Origin: DASZIT01 sp036489495 | GTDB lineage: Bacteria > Actinomycetota > Acidimicrobiia > Acidimicrobiales > RAAP-2 | Assembly (NCBI GenBank): GCA_036489495.1 | Contig: DASXFR010000056.1 | Coordinates: 1 to 63,325, forward strand | Reading direction: 5' to 3' | Length of the DNA stretch: 63,325 nucleotides | Shown: positions 53,369 through 62,893 of the stretch, one piece after another | Layout of the letters: every line of letters starts with the position of its first letter | How positions within the stretch are numbered: the first letter of the stretch is position 1 | Notes under the pieces: generated by a model | What the model was told of the DNA's origin: nothing | The model's input: the letters and a program-made list of their open reading frames with translations, nothing else | Database searches by the model: none | Program-made: the position numbers and the translations under genes

Positions 53369-56107
53369 TCAGCGGGTCCAGGGGTCGCCGGAGGAGGCGT
53401 CGATCCCGTACTGGTGGATGGCCTTGGAGACCACCTCGGCCTGCAGGTCCCCACTGGCCACCAGCCCGTCGAGCACCGCCACCACGATGTGGGCGGCGTC
53501 CACCTCGAAGAACCGCCGCAAGGTGTCCCGGGTGTCGGAACGACCGAACCCGTCGGTGCCCAACGAGGTGAAGTGGCGGGGTACGAACCTCGAGATCTGG
53601 TCGGGCACCGCCCGCACGAAGTCGGTGACCGCTACCACCGGGCCACCCGAACCGGCCAGGGACTCGGTGACCAACGGCACCTTCGGGTCCTCCCCGGGGT
53701 GCAGCCGGTTCCACCGCTCGGCCGACAGGCAGTCCTCCCGCAGCGACTTGTAGGAGGTGACCGACCAGGCATCGGCGTCGACCCCCCAGTCGTCGGCCAG
53801 CAGGGTCCGGGCCTCCATGGCCGCCTGCCAGAACGAGCCGGAGAAGAGCAGGGTGGCCGTGTTGCGGATCTCCCGATCCCGGTTGGCGTCGGAGGCGGGC
53901 AACCCGGGACGGTCGGCGAACCGGTACATGCCCCGGATGGTCCCGAGGCGCACCCGCTCCGCCTCGTCGGCCTCGGCCGGCAATGCGGGCATCGGGTAGT
54001 TCTCGTTGTAGAGGGTGATGTACCAGTAGCGGTCCTCGGGTTCGGGACCGGTCATCCGGCGAATCCCGTCCTCGATGATGATGGCCACTTCGTAGGCAAA
54101 GGCCGGGTCGTAGGCGGCCACGGTCGGCACCACCGAGGCCAGCACCAGCGAGTGGCCGTCCTGGTGCTGGAGGCCCTCGCCGTTGAGGGTGGTCCGCCCG
54201 GCGGTGCAGCCGAACAGGAACCCCCGGCCCCGCATATCGCCGAGCGCCCACAACAGGTCGCCCACCCGCTGGAAGCCGAACATCGAATAGAAGAGGTAAC
54301 AGGGGATGAGCGGCTCGCCCCAGGTGGCGTAGGTGGTGGCGGCGGCGGTGAAGGTGGCGGTGGCCCCAGCTTCGGTGATGCCCTCTTCGAGGACCTGGCC
54401 GGTCTCGCTCTCGGCGTAGTGGAGGGCCAGGTCGGCATCGACCGGGGTGTAGCTCTGGCCATCGGGGGAGTAGATCTGCACACTGGCGATCAGCGACTCG
54501 AGCCCGAAGGTCCTCGCCTCGTCGGACACGATGGGTACCAGCCGATTGCCGACCGACGGATCCCGGACCAGGTTCCGCAACAGACGGGCGAAGGCCATGG
54601 TGGTCGAGGCCGACAGCTTCCCGGAGCCTTCGAGGAACTCGGCGAACACCTCGGGGGCCGGGGCGTCGAGCACCTTCGGGCGGACCACCCGGATGGGGAG
54701 CGGCCCGCCGAGGGCAAGTCGGCGCTCGGCCAGGTAGCGGGCCGCCGGGGAGTCAGGGGCCGGACGGTAGTAGGGGGGCATGTCGGCATCCAGCGCGGCG
54801 TCGGGGATCTCGTCGTGGAGGAACAGCCGGTCACGTAGGGCGCGCAGCTGCGGTTTGGTCATCTTCTTGATCTGGTGGGTGGCGTTGCGGGCCTCGATCT
54901 CGGGGCCGAGGGTCCAGCCCTTGATCGTCTTGGCCAGGACCACGGTGGGAGCCCCGACGTATTCGGTGGCGGCCAGGTAGGCGGCGTAGATCTTCTGGTA
55001 GTCGTGTCCGCCTCGGGGCAGGGACTGGAGCGCCTCATCGGACAGATCGGCGACCATGTCCCGGAGCCGCGGGTCGGGGCCGAAGAAGTGCTCGCGGATG
55101 TAGGCGCCCGATTCGGTGGCGTACTTCTGGAACTCGCCGTCGACCGTCGAGTTCATCTTCTTGAGGAGGACCCCGTCGACGTCCTTGGCCAGCAGCTGGT
55201 CCCAGGCCCGTCCCCACACCACCTTGATCACGTTCCATCCCGCCCCCCGGAACAGCGCCTCGAATTCCTGGATGACCTTGCCGTTGCCCCGCACCGGGCC
55301 GTCGAGCCGCTGCAGGTTGCAGTTGACCACGAAGGTCAGGTTGTCGAGGTGCTCGCGACCGGCCATGCCCAGGCTGCCGATCGCCTCCGGCTCGTCGAAT
55401 TCGCCGTCGCCGACGAAACACCACACCCGGCTGGCTGAGGTGTCGGCCAGCCCGCGGGCGTGGAGGTACCGGTTCATGTGGGCCTGGGAGATGGCGTTGA
55501 TGGGCCCGAGCCCCATGGACACGGTGGGGAACTCCCAGAACTCGGGCATCAACCGGGGGTGCGGGTACGACGACAATCCGTCGCCGCCCACCTCGAACCG
55601 GAAATTGTCGAGCTGCTGCTCGGTCAGCCGGCCCTCCACGAAGGCCCGGGCGTAGATGCCCGGGGACCCGTGTCCCTGGAAGAACACCTGATCGCCGGCC
55701 GCCCCGTTGTCCTTGCCGTGGAAGAAGTGGTTGAAGCCGACCTCGTAGAGGGCGGCGGAGCTGGCGTAGGTGGAGAGGTGGCCGCCGATGGAGGCCGACC
55801 GGGCGTTGGCCCGCACCACCATGACCGCGGCGTTCCACCGGATGAAGGCCCGGATCCGGCGCTCGATGTCCTCGTCGCCGGGAAACTGGGGTTCGCGGTC
55901 GGTGGGGATGGTGTTGACGTAGGGGGTGGAGACGGTGGCGGGGAAGTCGACGTTCTTGGCCCGGGCCTGTTCGAGGAGCCGCAGGAGCAGGTACCGTGCC
56001 CGGGTCCTCCCATGGGCCTCGACCACGTCGTCGAAGGCGTCCATCCACTCGGCGGTCTCGCTCGCATCGCTGTCGTAGAGCTGATGGCTGACCCCGTCGA
56101 AAAGCAT
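53369..56107 (-). CDS. aceE: Pyruvate dehydrogenase E1 component, homodimeric type
   Basis: AceE decarboxylates pyruvate with thiamine diphosphate and passes the acetyl group to lipoyl-E2. The 912-residue length is right for the homodimeric type. It contains AASIGGHLSTYASSA-like SASIGGHLSTYASSAAL, FVGDGEFDEPEAIGSLGMA starting the ThDP-binding motif that ends near FVVNCNLQ, and YIREHFFGPDP. No E2 or E3 gene is adjacent, but dihydrolipoyl dehydrogenase, an E2 and LipB lie 4-7 kb away. I chose ATG 56107 because the longer upstream frame is low-complexity. Three 16-bp repeats lie just upstream. Confidence 0.93.
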   Translation of the reverse strand: MLFDGVSHQLYDSDASETAEWMDAFDDVVEAHGRTRARYLLLRLLEQARAKNVDFPATVSTPYVNTIPTDREPQFPGDEDIERRIRAFIRWNAAVMVVRANARSASIGGHLSTYASSAALYEVGFNHFFHGKDNGAAGDQVFFQGHGSPGIYARAFVEGRLTEQQLDNFRFEVGGDGLSSYPHPRLMPEFWEFPTVSMGLGPINAISQAHMNRYLHARGLADTSASRVWCFVGDGEFDEPEAIGSLGMAGREHLDNLTFVVNCNLQRLDGPVRGNGKVIQEFEALFRGAGWNVIKVVWGRAWDQLLAKDVDGVLLKKMNSTVDGEFQKYATESGAYIREHFFGPDPRLRDMVADLSDEALQSLPRGGHDYQKIYAAYLAATEYVGAPTVVLAKTIKGWTLGPEIEARNATHQIKKMTKPQLRALRDRLFLHDEIPDAALDADMPPYYRPAPDSPAARYLAERRLALGGPLPIRVVRPKVLDAPAPEVFAEFLEGSGKLSASTTMAFARLLRNLVRDPSVGNRLVPIVSDEARTFGLESLIASVQIYSPDGQSYTPVDADLALHYAESETGQVLEEGITEAGATATFTAAATTYATWGEPLIPCYLFYSMFGFQRVGDLLWALGDMRGRGFLFGCTAGRTTLNGEGLQHQDGHSLVLASVVPTVAAYDPAFAYEVAIIIEDGIRRMTGPEPEDRYWYITLYNENYPMPALPAEADEAERVRLGTIRGMYRFADRPGLPASDANRDREIRNTATLLFSGSFWQAAMEARTLLADDWGVDADAWSVTSYKSLREDCLSAERWNRLHPGEDPKVPLVTESLAGSGGPVVAVTDFVRAVPDQISRFVPRHFTSLGTDGFGRSDTRDTLRRFFEVDAAHIVVAVLDGLVASGDLQAEVVSKAIHQYGIDASSGDPWTR

Positions 56108-56165
56108 GTACCCATGCTCCCACTGCTTTCGGGGAAACGGAAGCCGGGGGCCAGGGCCCTCACGC

Positions 56166-56213
56166 CAGGTGGGCCGGAGTGCAGGTGGCCCGGAGTGCAG
56201 GTGGCCCGGAGTG
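56166..56213 (-). repeat. Three tandem 16-bp repeats between aceE and rnhA
   Basis: CAGGTGGCCCGGAGTG occurs at 56182-56197 and 56198-56213, with a one-mismatch copy at 56166-56181. They sit in the 147-base divergent gap, 58-106 bases upstream of aceE, where an activator or repressor could bind in phase. Confidence 0.7.
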
Positions 56214-56254
56214 CGGGTGTGCGCACCTCGCCGGTCAGCGTGCATGCTGTCCCG

Positions 56255-56725
56255 ATGCACACCTCCGATCCGGACGCCGCCAAGATCACCGTCGTCTATA
56301 CCGACGGCGCCTGCCGGGGAAACCCCGGGCCGGGCGGATGGGGGTGGGCGGTCGACGGGAAGCGGTCGGGGACGGGGAGCGATCTCCACGGAAGTGGTGG
56401 GGAGGCGCACACCACCAATCAGCGGATGGAGATCACCGCGGTGATCGAAGCGCTCCGGTCGATCGACGGGGATGTCCACGTGGTCAGTGATTCGACCTAC
56501 GTGGTGAACTGCTTCCGGCAGAAGTGGTACGTGGGGTGGAAGCGGAGGGGCTGGCGCAATTCCCAGGGCAAGCCGGTGGCCAACCGCGACCTCTGGGAGC
56601 AGCTCCTCGATCTCGGCCTCGACCCGAAGCGCCGGGTCACCTTCGAGTGGGTCAAAGGGCACTCGGGAGACCCGATGAACGACTGGGTGGACCAGTTGGC
56701 CACCGAGGCGGCGGCGTTGGAGTGA
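56255..56725 (+). CDS. rnhA: Ribonuclease HI
   Basis: RNase HI cuts RNA in RNA-DNA hybrids. The 156-residue protein has the full metal-binding set: Asp in VVYTDGACRGNPGPGGWG, Glu in QRMEITAVIEAL, Asp in HVVSDSTYVVNC and Asp in NDWVDQLATEAA, together with the His-containing loop WVKGHSGDPMND. The ATG at 56255 is preferred; upstream in-frame starts would add a short, non-conserved extension. Confidence 0.92.
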   Translation: MHTSDPDAAKITVVYTDGACRGNPGPGGWGWAVDGKRSGTGSDLHGSGGEAHTTNQRMEITAVIEALRSIDGDVHVVSDSTYVVNCFRQKWYVGWKRRGWRNSQGKPVANRDLWEQLLDLGLDPKRRVTFEWVKGHSGDPMNDWVDQLATEAAALE

Positions 56726-56851
56726 CGGGGGCTGGGTGAGCCTGGCGATTCCTTCTACGGAAAGGACGTCCCGGAGGGGGTCGACGACGGCGTCCTGGCC
56801 GGCCCCGACCGGGGGATTCGGCCCGGTTTTGGGTACCGGCCCCGGGTCCCG

Positions 56852-56857
56852 TAATCT
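56852..56857 (+). promoter_or_regulatory. Leaderless -10 box for SDR gene
   Basis: TAATCT ends 6 bases before the ATG at 56864. Confidence 0.55.
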
Positions 56858-56863
56858 GCAGCC

Positions 56864-57631
56864 ATGGAGATCAATGGAAGCTCAGCAATCATCACCGGCG
56901 CCGCGTCAGGCCTGGGTGAAGCCACTGCCCGCAAACTCAGCGCCGAGGGCGTCCGGGTCACCATCTTCGACAAGAACGAAGAGCGGGCCAAGGAGGTCGC
57001 CGGCGAGATCGGAGCCAACGCCAACTACATCGGCGGTGACGTCACCGATCCGGCCGACTGCCAGAAGGCTGTCGACCAGGCGGCCGATGGAGGCAACCTC
57101 CGCATCGCGGTGAACTGCGCCGGGACCGGATGGGTGGGCCGGGTCATCAACCGGGACGGCTCGCCCCACGATTTGGCCGCCTTCCAGTTCATCCAGAACC
57201 TGAATGTCATCGGCACCTTCAACGTCATGACCAAGGCGGCCTCGGCCATCTCCACCGTCGAGCCCCAGGCCGACGGCGAGCGGGGCGTGATCGTGAACAC
57301 TGCGTCGGTGGCCGCCTTCGACGGTCAGATCGGCCAGCTGGCCTACTCGGCATCCAAGGGCGCCATCGTCGGGATGACACTTCCCGCGGCCCGCGACCTG
57401 GCGGTGGTCGGCATCCGGGTGGTGGCCATCGCACCGGGATTGTTCGACACGCCGCTATTGGCCATGCTGCCCGAAGAGCAGCGAACGATCCTGGGCCAGT
57501 CGGTCAACTTCCCCAAGCGGCTCGGGATCCCGAAGGAGTACGGCGAGCTGGTGGCCCACATCGCCAAGAACGCCTATCTCAACGCGGAGGTCATCCGGCT
57601 TGACGGCGGTATCCGCATGCCTCCGAAGTAG
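56864..57631 (+). CDS. SDR, 3-hydroxyacyl-CoA dehydrogenase type II-like
   Basis: The 255-residue SDR has IITGAASGLGEATARKL and catalytic YSASK. The sequence GERGVIVNTASVAAFDGQIGQLAYSASK is interrupted here only for length; it and FDTPLLAMLPEEQR closely follow the type II 3-hydroxyacyl-CoA dehydrogenase (HSD17B10-like) pattern. It probably oxidises 3-hydroxyacyl-CoA or hydroxysteroid substrates with NAD. A leaderless promoter lies directly upstream. Confidence 0.85.
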   Translation: MEINGSSAIITGAASGLGEATARKLSAEGVRVTIFDKNEERAKEVAGEIGANANYIGGDVTDPADCQKAVDQAADGGNLRIAVNCAGTGWVGRVINRDGSPHDLAAFQFIQNLNVIGTFNVMTKAASAISTVEPQADGERGVIVNTASVAAFDGQIGQLAYSASKGAIVGMTLPAARDLAVVGIRVVAIAPGLFDTPLLAMLPEEQRTILGQSVNFPKRLGIPKEYGELVAHIAKNAYLNAEVIRLDGGIRMPPK

Positions 57632-57684
57632 CCCGGGCGGGCATCGAGGCGCGGGGCCCCCGGGCATCGGGGGGGTCCTGGACC

Positions 57685-57690
57685 TACGCT
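57685..57690 (+). promoter_or_regulatory. Leaderless -10 box for DUF2203 gene
   Basis: TACGCT ends 6 bases before the GTG at 57697. Two downstream ABC transporter genes may share this promoter. Confidence 0.5.
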
Positions 57691-57696
57691 TCGCCT

Positions 57697-58062
57697 GTGC
57701 GCTACTGGACCGAAGATGAGGTGCGGGCCGAACTGCCGCGCATGCGCCTCCTCATCGATGCCCTTCGCCGGGGGGAGCACCAGGACACCGTGGCCCGGAC
57801 CAACGGTCACGAGGTCGGCTCCGGCGCCAATGGGGTCGACCCCGATCCGGTGGACGTCCCGTCGGCCCTCGGCGAGCTCGAAGACAAGGGCGTCGTTCTC
57901 CGGGACTCGGAGTCAGGGCTCCTGGACTTTCCGGCCGTGACCGACAAGGGAGTCGTCTACCTGTTGTGCTGGAAGAGAGATGAAGAAGAGCTGGGGTGGT
58001 GGCACTTCGCGGAGGAGGGTTTCGACGGTAGGAAGCCGCTTCCGTTACCGTCGGACCTGTGA
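57697..58062 (+). CDS. DUF2203 family protein
   Basis: A 121-residue protein with RYWTEDEVRAELPRMRLLID at the start and VYLLCWKRDEEELGWWHFAE near the end, both typical of DUF2203. The biochemical role is unknown. It overlaps the ABC ATPase gene by 4 bases (GTGA), so it is coupled to it. Confidence 0.8.
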   Translation: MRYWTEDEVRAELPRMRLLIDALRRGEHQDTVARTNGHEVGSGANGVDPDPVDVPSALGELEDKGVVLRDSESGLLDFPAVTDKGVVYLLCWKRDEEELGWWHFAEEGFDGRKPLPLPSDL

Positions 58063-59036
58063 GCGCAGTCCTGGCCCCACCCGAGGTGGAAGCGGACATC
58101 ATCCGCACGGAGGACCTGACCAAGGTCTACGCGGGGACCGACTTCCGGGCGGTGGACGGGCTCGACCTTGCCGTTGGGACCGGGGAGATCTTCGGGTTGC
58201 TCGGTCCCAACGGCGCCGGCAAGACGACCACTGCCGGCATGCTCACCACCCGGGTGATACCCACCGGTGGCCAGGCGTTCGTCGGCGGCATCGACGTGGT
58301 CGCCCATCCGACCCTGGCCAAGCAGATCCTGGGGATCGTCAGCCAGCAGAACACCCTCGACCGGCAGTTGAACGTGTGGGAGAACCTGTACTTCCACGGG
58401 AGGCTGTTCGGGATCCCCGCCGGTGAGTCGCGCCGGATCTCCGACCAGCTGTTGAGCCAGTTCCAACTGGACAAGTGGGCCAAGTCTTCGGTGGAGGCCC
58501 TCTCCGGCGGGATGGCCCAACGGCTGATGGTGGCCCGGGCCGTCTTCCACCGCCCGGCAGTGCTGTTCCTCGACGAGCCGACCGCCGGCCTCGACCCTCA
58601 GAGCCGGCTGGCCCTCTGGGACATCCTCCGCGAGTTGAACGCCGCCGGCCAGACGATCATGCTCACCACCCACTACATGGAGGAGGCCGACCTCTTGTGC
58701 CAGCGGGTGGCAATCATGGACCACGGGCGGATCCTGGCCCTGGATACTCCGGCCGCCCTCAAGCGCGGCATCGATGCCGACACCATCGTCACCGTCACCG
58801 CCTCCGGCGACCGGGAAGCCCTGGCCCGGCTGCTCACCAGTGAAATCGAGGGGGTCACCCGGACCCGCCCGATCGAGGGAGGTGTCGAGCTCCACGTGAA
58901 GGGCCACCAGCGACTGCTCCCCAAGGTGATCTCGGCGGCGGAAGGCGGGGGATTCCCGATCATCGACCTGTCGGTGACCGAGCCGACGCTCGAGACGGTC
59001 TTCATCAACCTGACCGGGAAGGAGCTACGAGACTGA
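58059..59036 (+). CDS. ABC transporter ATP-binding protein (DrrA-like)
   Basis: The 325-residue ATPase has Walker A GLLGPNGAGKTTT, signature LSGGMAQRLMVAR, Walker B VLFLDEPTAGLD and MLTTHYMEEAD. A C-terminal domain of about 80 residues follows, as in DrrA-type subunits of drug and lipid exporters. The DUF2203 gene overlaps its start, and the membrane subunit overlaps its stop by one base. The exported substrate is unknown. Confidence 0.9.
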   Translation: MSAVLAPPEVEADIIRTEDLTKVYAGTDFRAVDGLDLAVGTGEIFGLLGPNGAGKTTTAGMLTTRVIPTGGQAFVGGIDVVAHPTLAKQILGIVSQQNTLDRQLNVWENLYFHGRLFGIPAGESRRISDQLLSQFQLDKWAKSSVEALSGGMAQRLMVARAVFHRPAVLFLDEPTAGLDPQSRLALWDILRELNAAGQTIMLTTHYMEEADLLCQRVAIMDHGRILALDTPAALKRGIDADTIVTVTASGDREALARLLTSEIEGVTRTRPIEGGVELHVKGHQRLLPKVISAAEGGGFPIIDLSVTEPTLETVFINLTGKELRD

Positions 59037-59917
59037 TGAACATCGCCGCCGCCCCGACCGCCGGAGCCCGCATCGAGCTGCGGCCGACCCGGTCGGCCGC
59101 CGCCACCAGCCGCATCGCCCTGTGGGCCCTGATCCTCCGGGACCTGGTCGTGCTCCGGAAGCACCTGGTCGAGTTCGTCATCCGGGTGGTGGTACAGCCA
59201 TTCCTGCTGTGCTTGGTCTTCCTCTACGTGTTCCCGAAGATCGGCCAGGGAATCGGCGGCGGTGGGGGATCCGGCAGCGAGTCGGCCTTCGCCACCGTGC
59301 TGGTCGCCGGGGTGGTGGGCATCTCCATTCTCTTCCAGGGGGTGCAGTCGGTGGCGCTGACCATGGCCACCGAGTTCGGCTATACCCGGGAGATCGAGGA
59401 CCGGGTGCAGGCACCCTGCCCGATCTGGCTGGTGGCGTTGGCCAAGGTGCTCTCCGGGGCGGTGCAGGGGGCGATTTCCGCCATCATCGTGTTGCCCATT
59501 GCCTCGGTCGTCCATGCCAGCGGGGTGGAAGCCAAGCTGAATCTGCACTGGTGGATCATCCTCACCCTGGTGCCCCTGGCCTGTGTGGCGATGACCTCGC
59601 TCGGGTTGTTCCTCGGGACCACCTTCGAGCCCCGCAACATCGGGCTGATGTTCGGCTTCGTCATCCTCCCGGTGACCTTCCTCGGCGGCACGTATTACCA
59701 GTGGACCCGGCTGGCCCCGGTCAAGGCGGGCAGTTGGCACTGGCTTCAGACAGTGGTCCTCGTCAACCCGCTGATCTACGTCAATGAGGGGATGCGGGCG
59801 GCCTTCACCAATGCGTCACACATGCACCTCTACGTGGTGTACCCGGTGCTGGTCGCCTTCACCGCCATCTTCCTCGGTATCGGGCTCCGGAACTTCCGCC
59901 GCCGGGTGCTTTCCTAG
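59036..59917 (+). CDS. ABC-2 type transporter permease (DrrB-like)
   Basis: The 293-residue membrane protein has six predicted helices. ALILRDLVVLRKHLVEFVIR begins the ABC-2 domain, and REIEDRVQAPCPIWLVALAK is a typical coupling segment. The last helices follow LGGTYYQWTRLAPVKAG. It pairs with the ATPase, whose TGA it overlaps by one base (TGATG). A one-plus-one exporter assembling as a dimer is likely. Confidence 0.88.
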   Translation: MNIAAAPTAGARIELRPTRSAAATSRIALWALILRDLVVLRKHLVEFVIRVVVQPFLLCLVFLYVFPKIGQGIGGGGGSGSESAFATVLVAGVVGISILFQGVQSVALTMATEFGYTREIEDRVQAPCPIWLVALAKVLSGAVQGAISAIIVLPIASVVHASGVEAKLNLHWWIILTLVPLACVAMTSLGLFLGTTFEPRNIGLMFGFVILPVTFLGGTYYQWTRLAPVKAGSWHWLQTVVLVNPLIYVNEGMRAAFTNASHMHLYVVYPVLVAFTAIFLGIGLRNFRRRVLS

Positions 59918-59984
59918 GCTCAGTGCCGCCCGCCGACCTATAGGCTGAAACGGTTGTAGCTGGCACCATTCATCCAGACTGGAG

Positions 59985-61481
59985 GTGGTTCCCACGGGAC
60001 CCCAGGCGGCATCGGAGCAGACGGCATCGGGGGGCAGTGGCGCCGAGGGCAGTGGCGACGGCACCTACGACATCGTCATCATCGGCGGCGGGCCCGGCGG
60101 CTATGGCGCCGCCCTCTACGGGGCGGCCGCCGGCCTGTCGATCGCCGTCGTCGAGCTCGACAAGGTCGGGGGCACCTGCCTCCACCGGGGCTGCGTGCCG
60201 GCCAAGGAATTCCTGGAGACGGCGTCCGTCTACCGCACCGTGTCCGGCGCCTCCCAGTTCGGGATCGGCGACGCCGGCGACGGCGATGCCAAGCCATCAG
60301 TGGAGTTCGGTGTCAGCCAGACTCGCAAGCAGAAGGTCGTCGACCAGTTGTTCAAGGGGCTCTCCGGGTTGATGAAGGGGCGGGGCATCGACATCTTCAA
60401 CGGGACCGGCACCCTGTTGCCCGACCACAAGGTCCGCATCGTCGGCAACGACGGCTCGACGACGGAGATCACCGGGACCGACATCGTCCTGGCGGCGGGC
60501 TCCCTGCCGCGGACCATCCCCGGCTTCGACGTCGACGGGACCATCGTGATGGATTCGGATGACGTCCTGGACCTGGATACCCTCCCGGGATCGGTGGCGG
60601 TCGTCGGGGGCGGGGCCATCGGCTGCGAATTCGCCTCCCTGTTTGCCGACCTGGGCTCCAAGGTCACGGTGTTCGAAGCCCTCCCGAGCATCCTGGCGCT
60701 CTGCGATCCCGACATCACCAACGTGGTGGCCCGGTCGTTCCGGAAACGGGGGATCGAGGTCAAGGCCGGCACCCAGCTACAGGGCCACACCCCGGATCCG
60801 TCGGGGAAGGGAACGGTGGTGCTCTTCGGCGACGGCGAGAAGCTGGCGGTCGACGCGGTGGTCGTCTCGGTGGGGCGGAGTCCCCGCACCGAGGGGCTGC
60901 TGGCGGAGGGAACCGGCGTGGTCATCGACGAGCGGGGATTCGTGGTCGCCGACGAGCTCATGCGCACGGCGGCACCCGGGGTGTGGGCGGTGGGCGACGT
61001 GGTGGCCGGCACCCCCCAGCTCGCCCATGTGGGATTCGCGGAGGCGATCGTCGTCATCAAGTCGATCCTCGACGAGCCGGTGCTCCCGGTGAACTACAAC
61101 CGGGTCCCGTGGGCCATCTACTGCCATCCCGAGGTGGCGTTCGCCGGGCTGACCGAGGAGGCGGCCAAGGCGGCCGGCTACGACGTGGTGGTGAAGAAGG
61201 ACCCGTTCGGCGGCAACAGCCGGGCCCGGATCATCGGGGACACCGAAGGGGTGGTCAAGATCATCGCCGAGCGACGTCCGGATGGGACCACCGGAAAGGT
61301 GCTCGGGGTGCACATGGCCGGCCCGTGGGTCACCGAGCAGTTGGGGGCCGGTTATCTGGCTGTCAACTGGGAAGCCACCCCGGACGAAGTCTCACAGTTC
61401 ATCCAGCCGCACCCGTCGTTGTCGGAGAACTTCGGCGAGACCATGTTGGCCCTGACCGGAAGGGGGCTTCACGTTGCCTGA
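59985..61481 (+). CDS. lpdA: Dihydrolipoyl dehydrogenase (E3)
   Basis: Flavoprotein of 498 residues that reoxidises lipoyl groups of 2-oxoacid dehydrogenase complexes. FAD-binding IIGGGPGGYGAALYGA, redox cysteines in GGTCLHRGCVPAKEF, NAD-binding VVGGGAIGCEFASLF, and VGDVVAGTPQLAHVGFAEA are all present. HPSLSENFGE at the end is the usual dimer-interface segment, with Ser where many members have the second His-Pro-Thr. The GTG at 59985 is the only standard start, but a GGAGG ribosome-like sequence overlaps it, so the exact start is uncertain. Confidence 0.92.
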   Translation: MVPTGPQAASEQTASGGSGAEGSGDGTYDIVIIGGGPGGYGAALYGAAAGLSIAVVELDKVGGTCLHRGCVPAKEFLETASVYRTVSGASQFGIGDAGDGDAKPSVEFGVSQTRKQKVVDQLFKGLSGLMKGRGIDIFNGTGTLLPDHKVRIVGNDGSTTEITGTDIVLAAGSLPRTIPGFDVDGTIVMDSDDVLDLDTLPGSVAVVGGGAIGCEFASLFADLGSKVTVFEALPSILALCDPDITNVVARSFRKRGIEVKAGTQLQGHTPDPSGKGTVVLFGDGEKLAVDAVVVSVGRSPRTEGLLAEGTGVVIDERGFVVADELMRTAAPGVWAVGDVVAGTPQLAHVGFAEAIVVIKSILDEPVLPVNYNRVPWAIYCHPEVAFAGLTEEAAKAAGYDVVVKKDPFGGNSRARIIGDTEGVVKIIAERRPDGTTGKVLGVHMAGPWVTEQLGAGYLAVNWEATPDEVSQFIQPHPSLSENFGETMLALTGRGLHVA

Positions 61482-62862
61482 CGTGACCATGCCCCAGCTG
61501 GGCGAGACGGTGACGGAAGGAACCATCACCAAGTGGCTGAAGGCCGTCGGTGACCAGGTGGAGCGGGATGAGCCGCTGTTCGAAGTATCCACCGACAAGG
61601 TCGACTCGGAGGTCCCGTCCCCGGTCGGCGGCGTCCTCACCCAGATTCTGGTCGAAGAAGGGGACACCGTCGACGTCGGGGTCAAGCTGGCGGTGATTGG
61701 CGACAGCGGTTCGTCCAACGGCTCGGAAGCCCCGGTAGCGGCCGCCGCTCCTGCACCTCCGGAGACTCCGGCAGCGAGCGCTCCGCCGCCACCACCATCA
61801 CCGGCGTCGCCCGCACCCCCGGCGGCCGCGCCACCTCCACCCCCGCCGCCCGCACCACCAGCAGCCCCACCGCCGGCGGAGACAGCTGCGACGGCTCCGC
61901 GAGCCGGCAACGGTCTGGTTCTCTCGCCGGTGGTTCGGAAGTTGCTGAGTGAGCACGGCATCGACGCCGGTTCGGTCACCGGGACCGGCATCGGCGGCCG
62001 GATCACCCGGGACGATGTCGAGGCAGTGATCGCATCGGGCGGCGCCACGGCTCCGGGGGCTGCAGTGGTGGCACCGGCCCGGGTACCCGACACCGACTCG
62101 GGCGCAGCCCCGCCGCGGACTACGGCCGCCCCGGTACCCCGAGGCGACGGGCAGGATGAGATCCTCCCCTTCACCAACATCCGCCGCCGGACGGCCGAGC
62201 ACATGGTGAGGTCGAAGGCCACCTCGGCCCACACCTTGATGGTGAAGGAGATCGACTACGAACGGGTCGAACGGGTACGCCGGTCCCACGGTCCGCGGTT
62301 CAAGACCGAGGAGGGGTTCAGCCTCACCTATCTGGCCTTTGCTGCCCGGGCCACCGTGGAGGCGCTGGGAGACTTCCCCCACCTCAATGCCTCGGTCGGA
62401 GACGACTCGCTGATCATCCACCACGACATCAATCTGGGGATCGCCGTCGACCTCGACAACGAGGGCCTCATCGTTCCCGTCGTCCACCACGCCGAAGAGC
62501 TCACGCTCCGGGGAATGGCACGACGGATCCACGATGTGGCTGATCGCGCTCGCACCAAGCGATTGAACGCCGATGACATCAGTGGGGGCACGTTCTCCAT
62601 CACCAACGCTGGGCCGTTCGGCACCCTGCTCACCGGGGCGATCATCAACCAGCCCCAAGTGGCCATCCTCTCCACCGATGGGGTGTCGAGGAAGCCGGTG
62701 GTGGTGGTCCTCCCCGACGGCAGCGAGTCGATCGCCATCCACTCGGTGGGACTGGCGGCCATGACCTTCGACCACCGGGCCGTCGACGGGGCGTACGTGG
62801 CCCGGTTCTTGGCTCGGCTGTCGGAGATCCTGAACGAACGCGACTGGGCTGGAGAGCTCTGA
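61474..62862 (+). CDS. 2-oxoacid dehydrogenase E2 (dihydrolipoyl acyltransferase)
   Basis: The 462-residue protein has a lipoyl domain with the target lysine in FEVSTDKVDSEVPSP, a Pro/Ala-rich linker, and an E3-binding domain (SPVVRKLLSEHGIDAGSVTG). The catalytic domain carries DHRAVDGAYVARFL, including the active-site His and Asp. It may serve the pyruvate, 2-oxoglutarate or branched-chain complex; SucB-type is the usual annotation in actinobacteria. TTG start, overlapping the E3 stop by 8 bases. Confidence 0.92.
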   Translation: MPDVTMPQLGETVTEGTITKWLKAVGDQVERDEPLFEVSTDKVDSEVPSPVGGVLTQILVEEGDTVDVGVKLAVIGDSGSSNGSEAPVAAAAPAPPETPAASAPPPPPSPASPAPPAAAPPPPPPPAPPAAPPPAETAATAPRAGNGLVLSPVVRKLLSEHGIDAGSVTGTGIGGRITRDDVEAVIASGGATAPGAAVVAPARVPDTDSGAAPPRTTAAPVPRGDGQDEILPFTNIRRRTAEHMVRSKATSAHTLMVKEIDYERVERVRRSHGPRFKTEEGFSLTYLAFAARATVEALGDFPHLNASVGDDSLIIHHDINLGIAVDLDNEGLIVPVVHHAEELTLRGMARRIHDVADRARTKRLNADDISGGTFSITNAGPFGTLLTGAIINQPQVAILSTDGVSRKPVVVVLPDGSESIAIHSVGLAAMTFDHRAVDGAYVARFLARLSEILNERDWAGEL

Positions 62863-62893
62863 ACCAGAACCTGCACGACGAGAGGAATCCCCG

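Noticed and set aside
52382..54838. An 818-codon plus-strand frame running into the aceE region
   Set aside because: Its first part overlaps the broken GH43-like gene, and the rest is antisense to aceE with Gly/Arg/Pro-rich composition.
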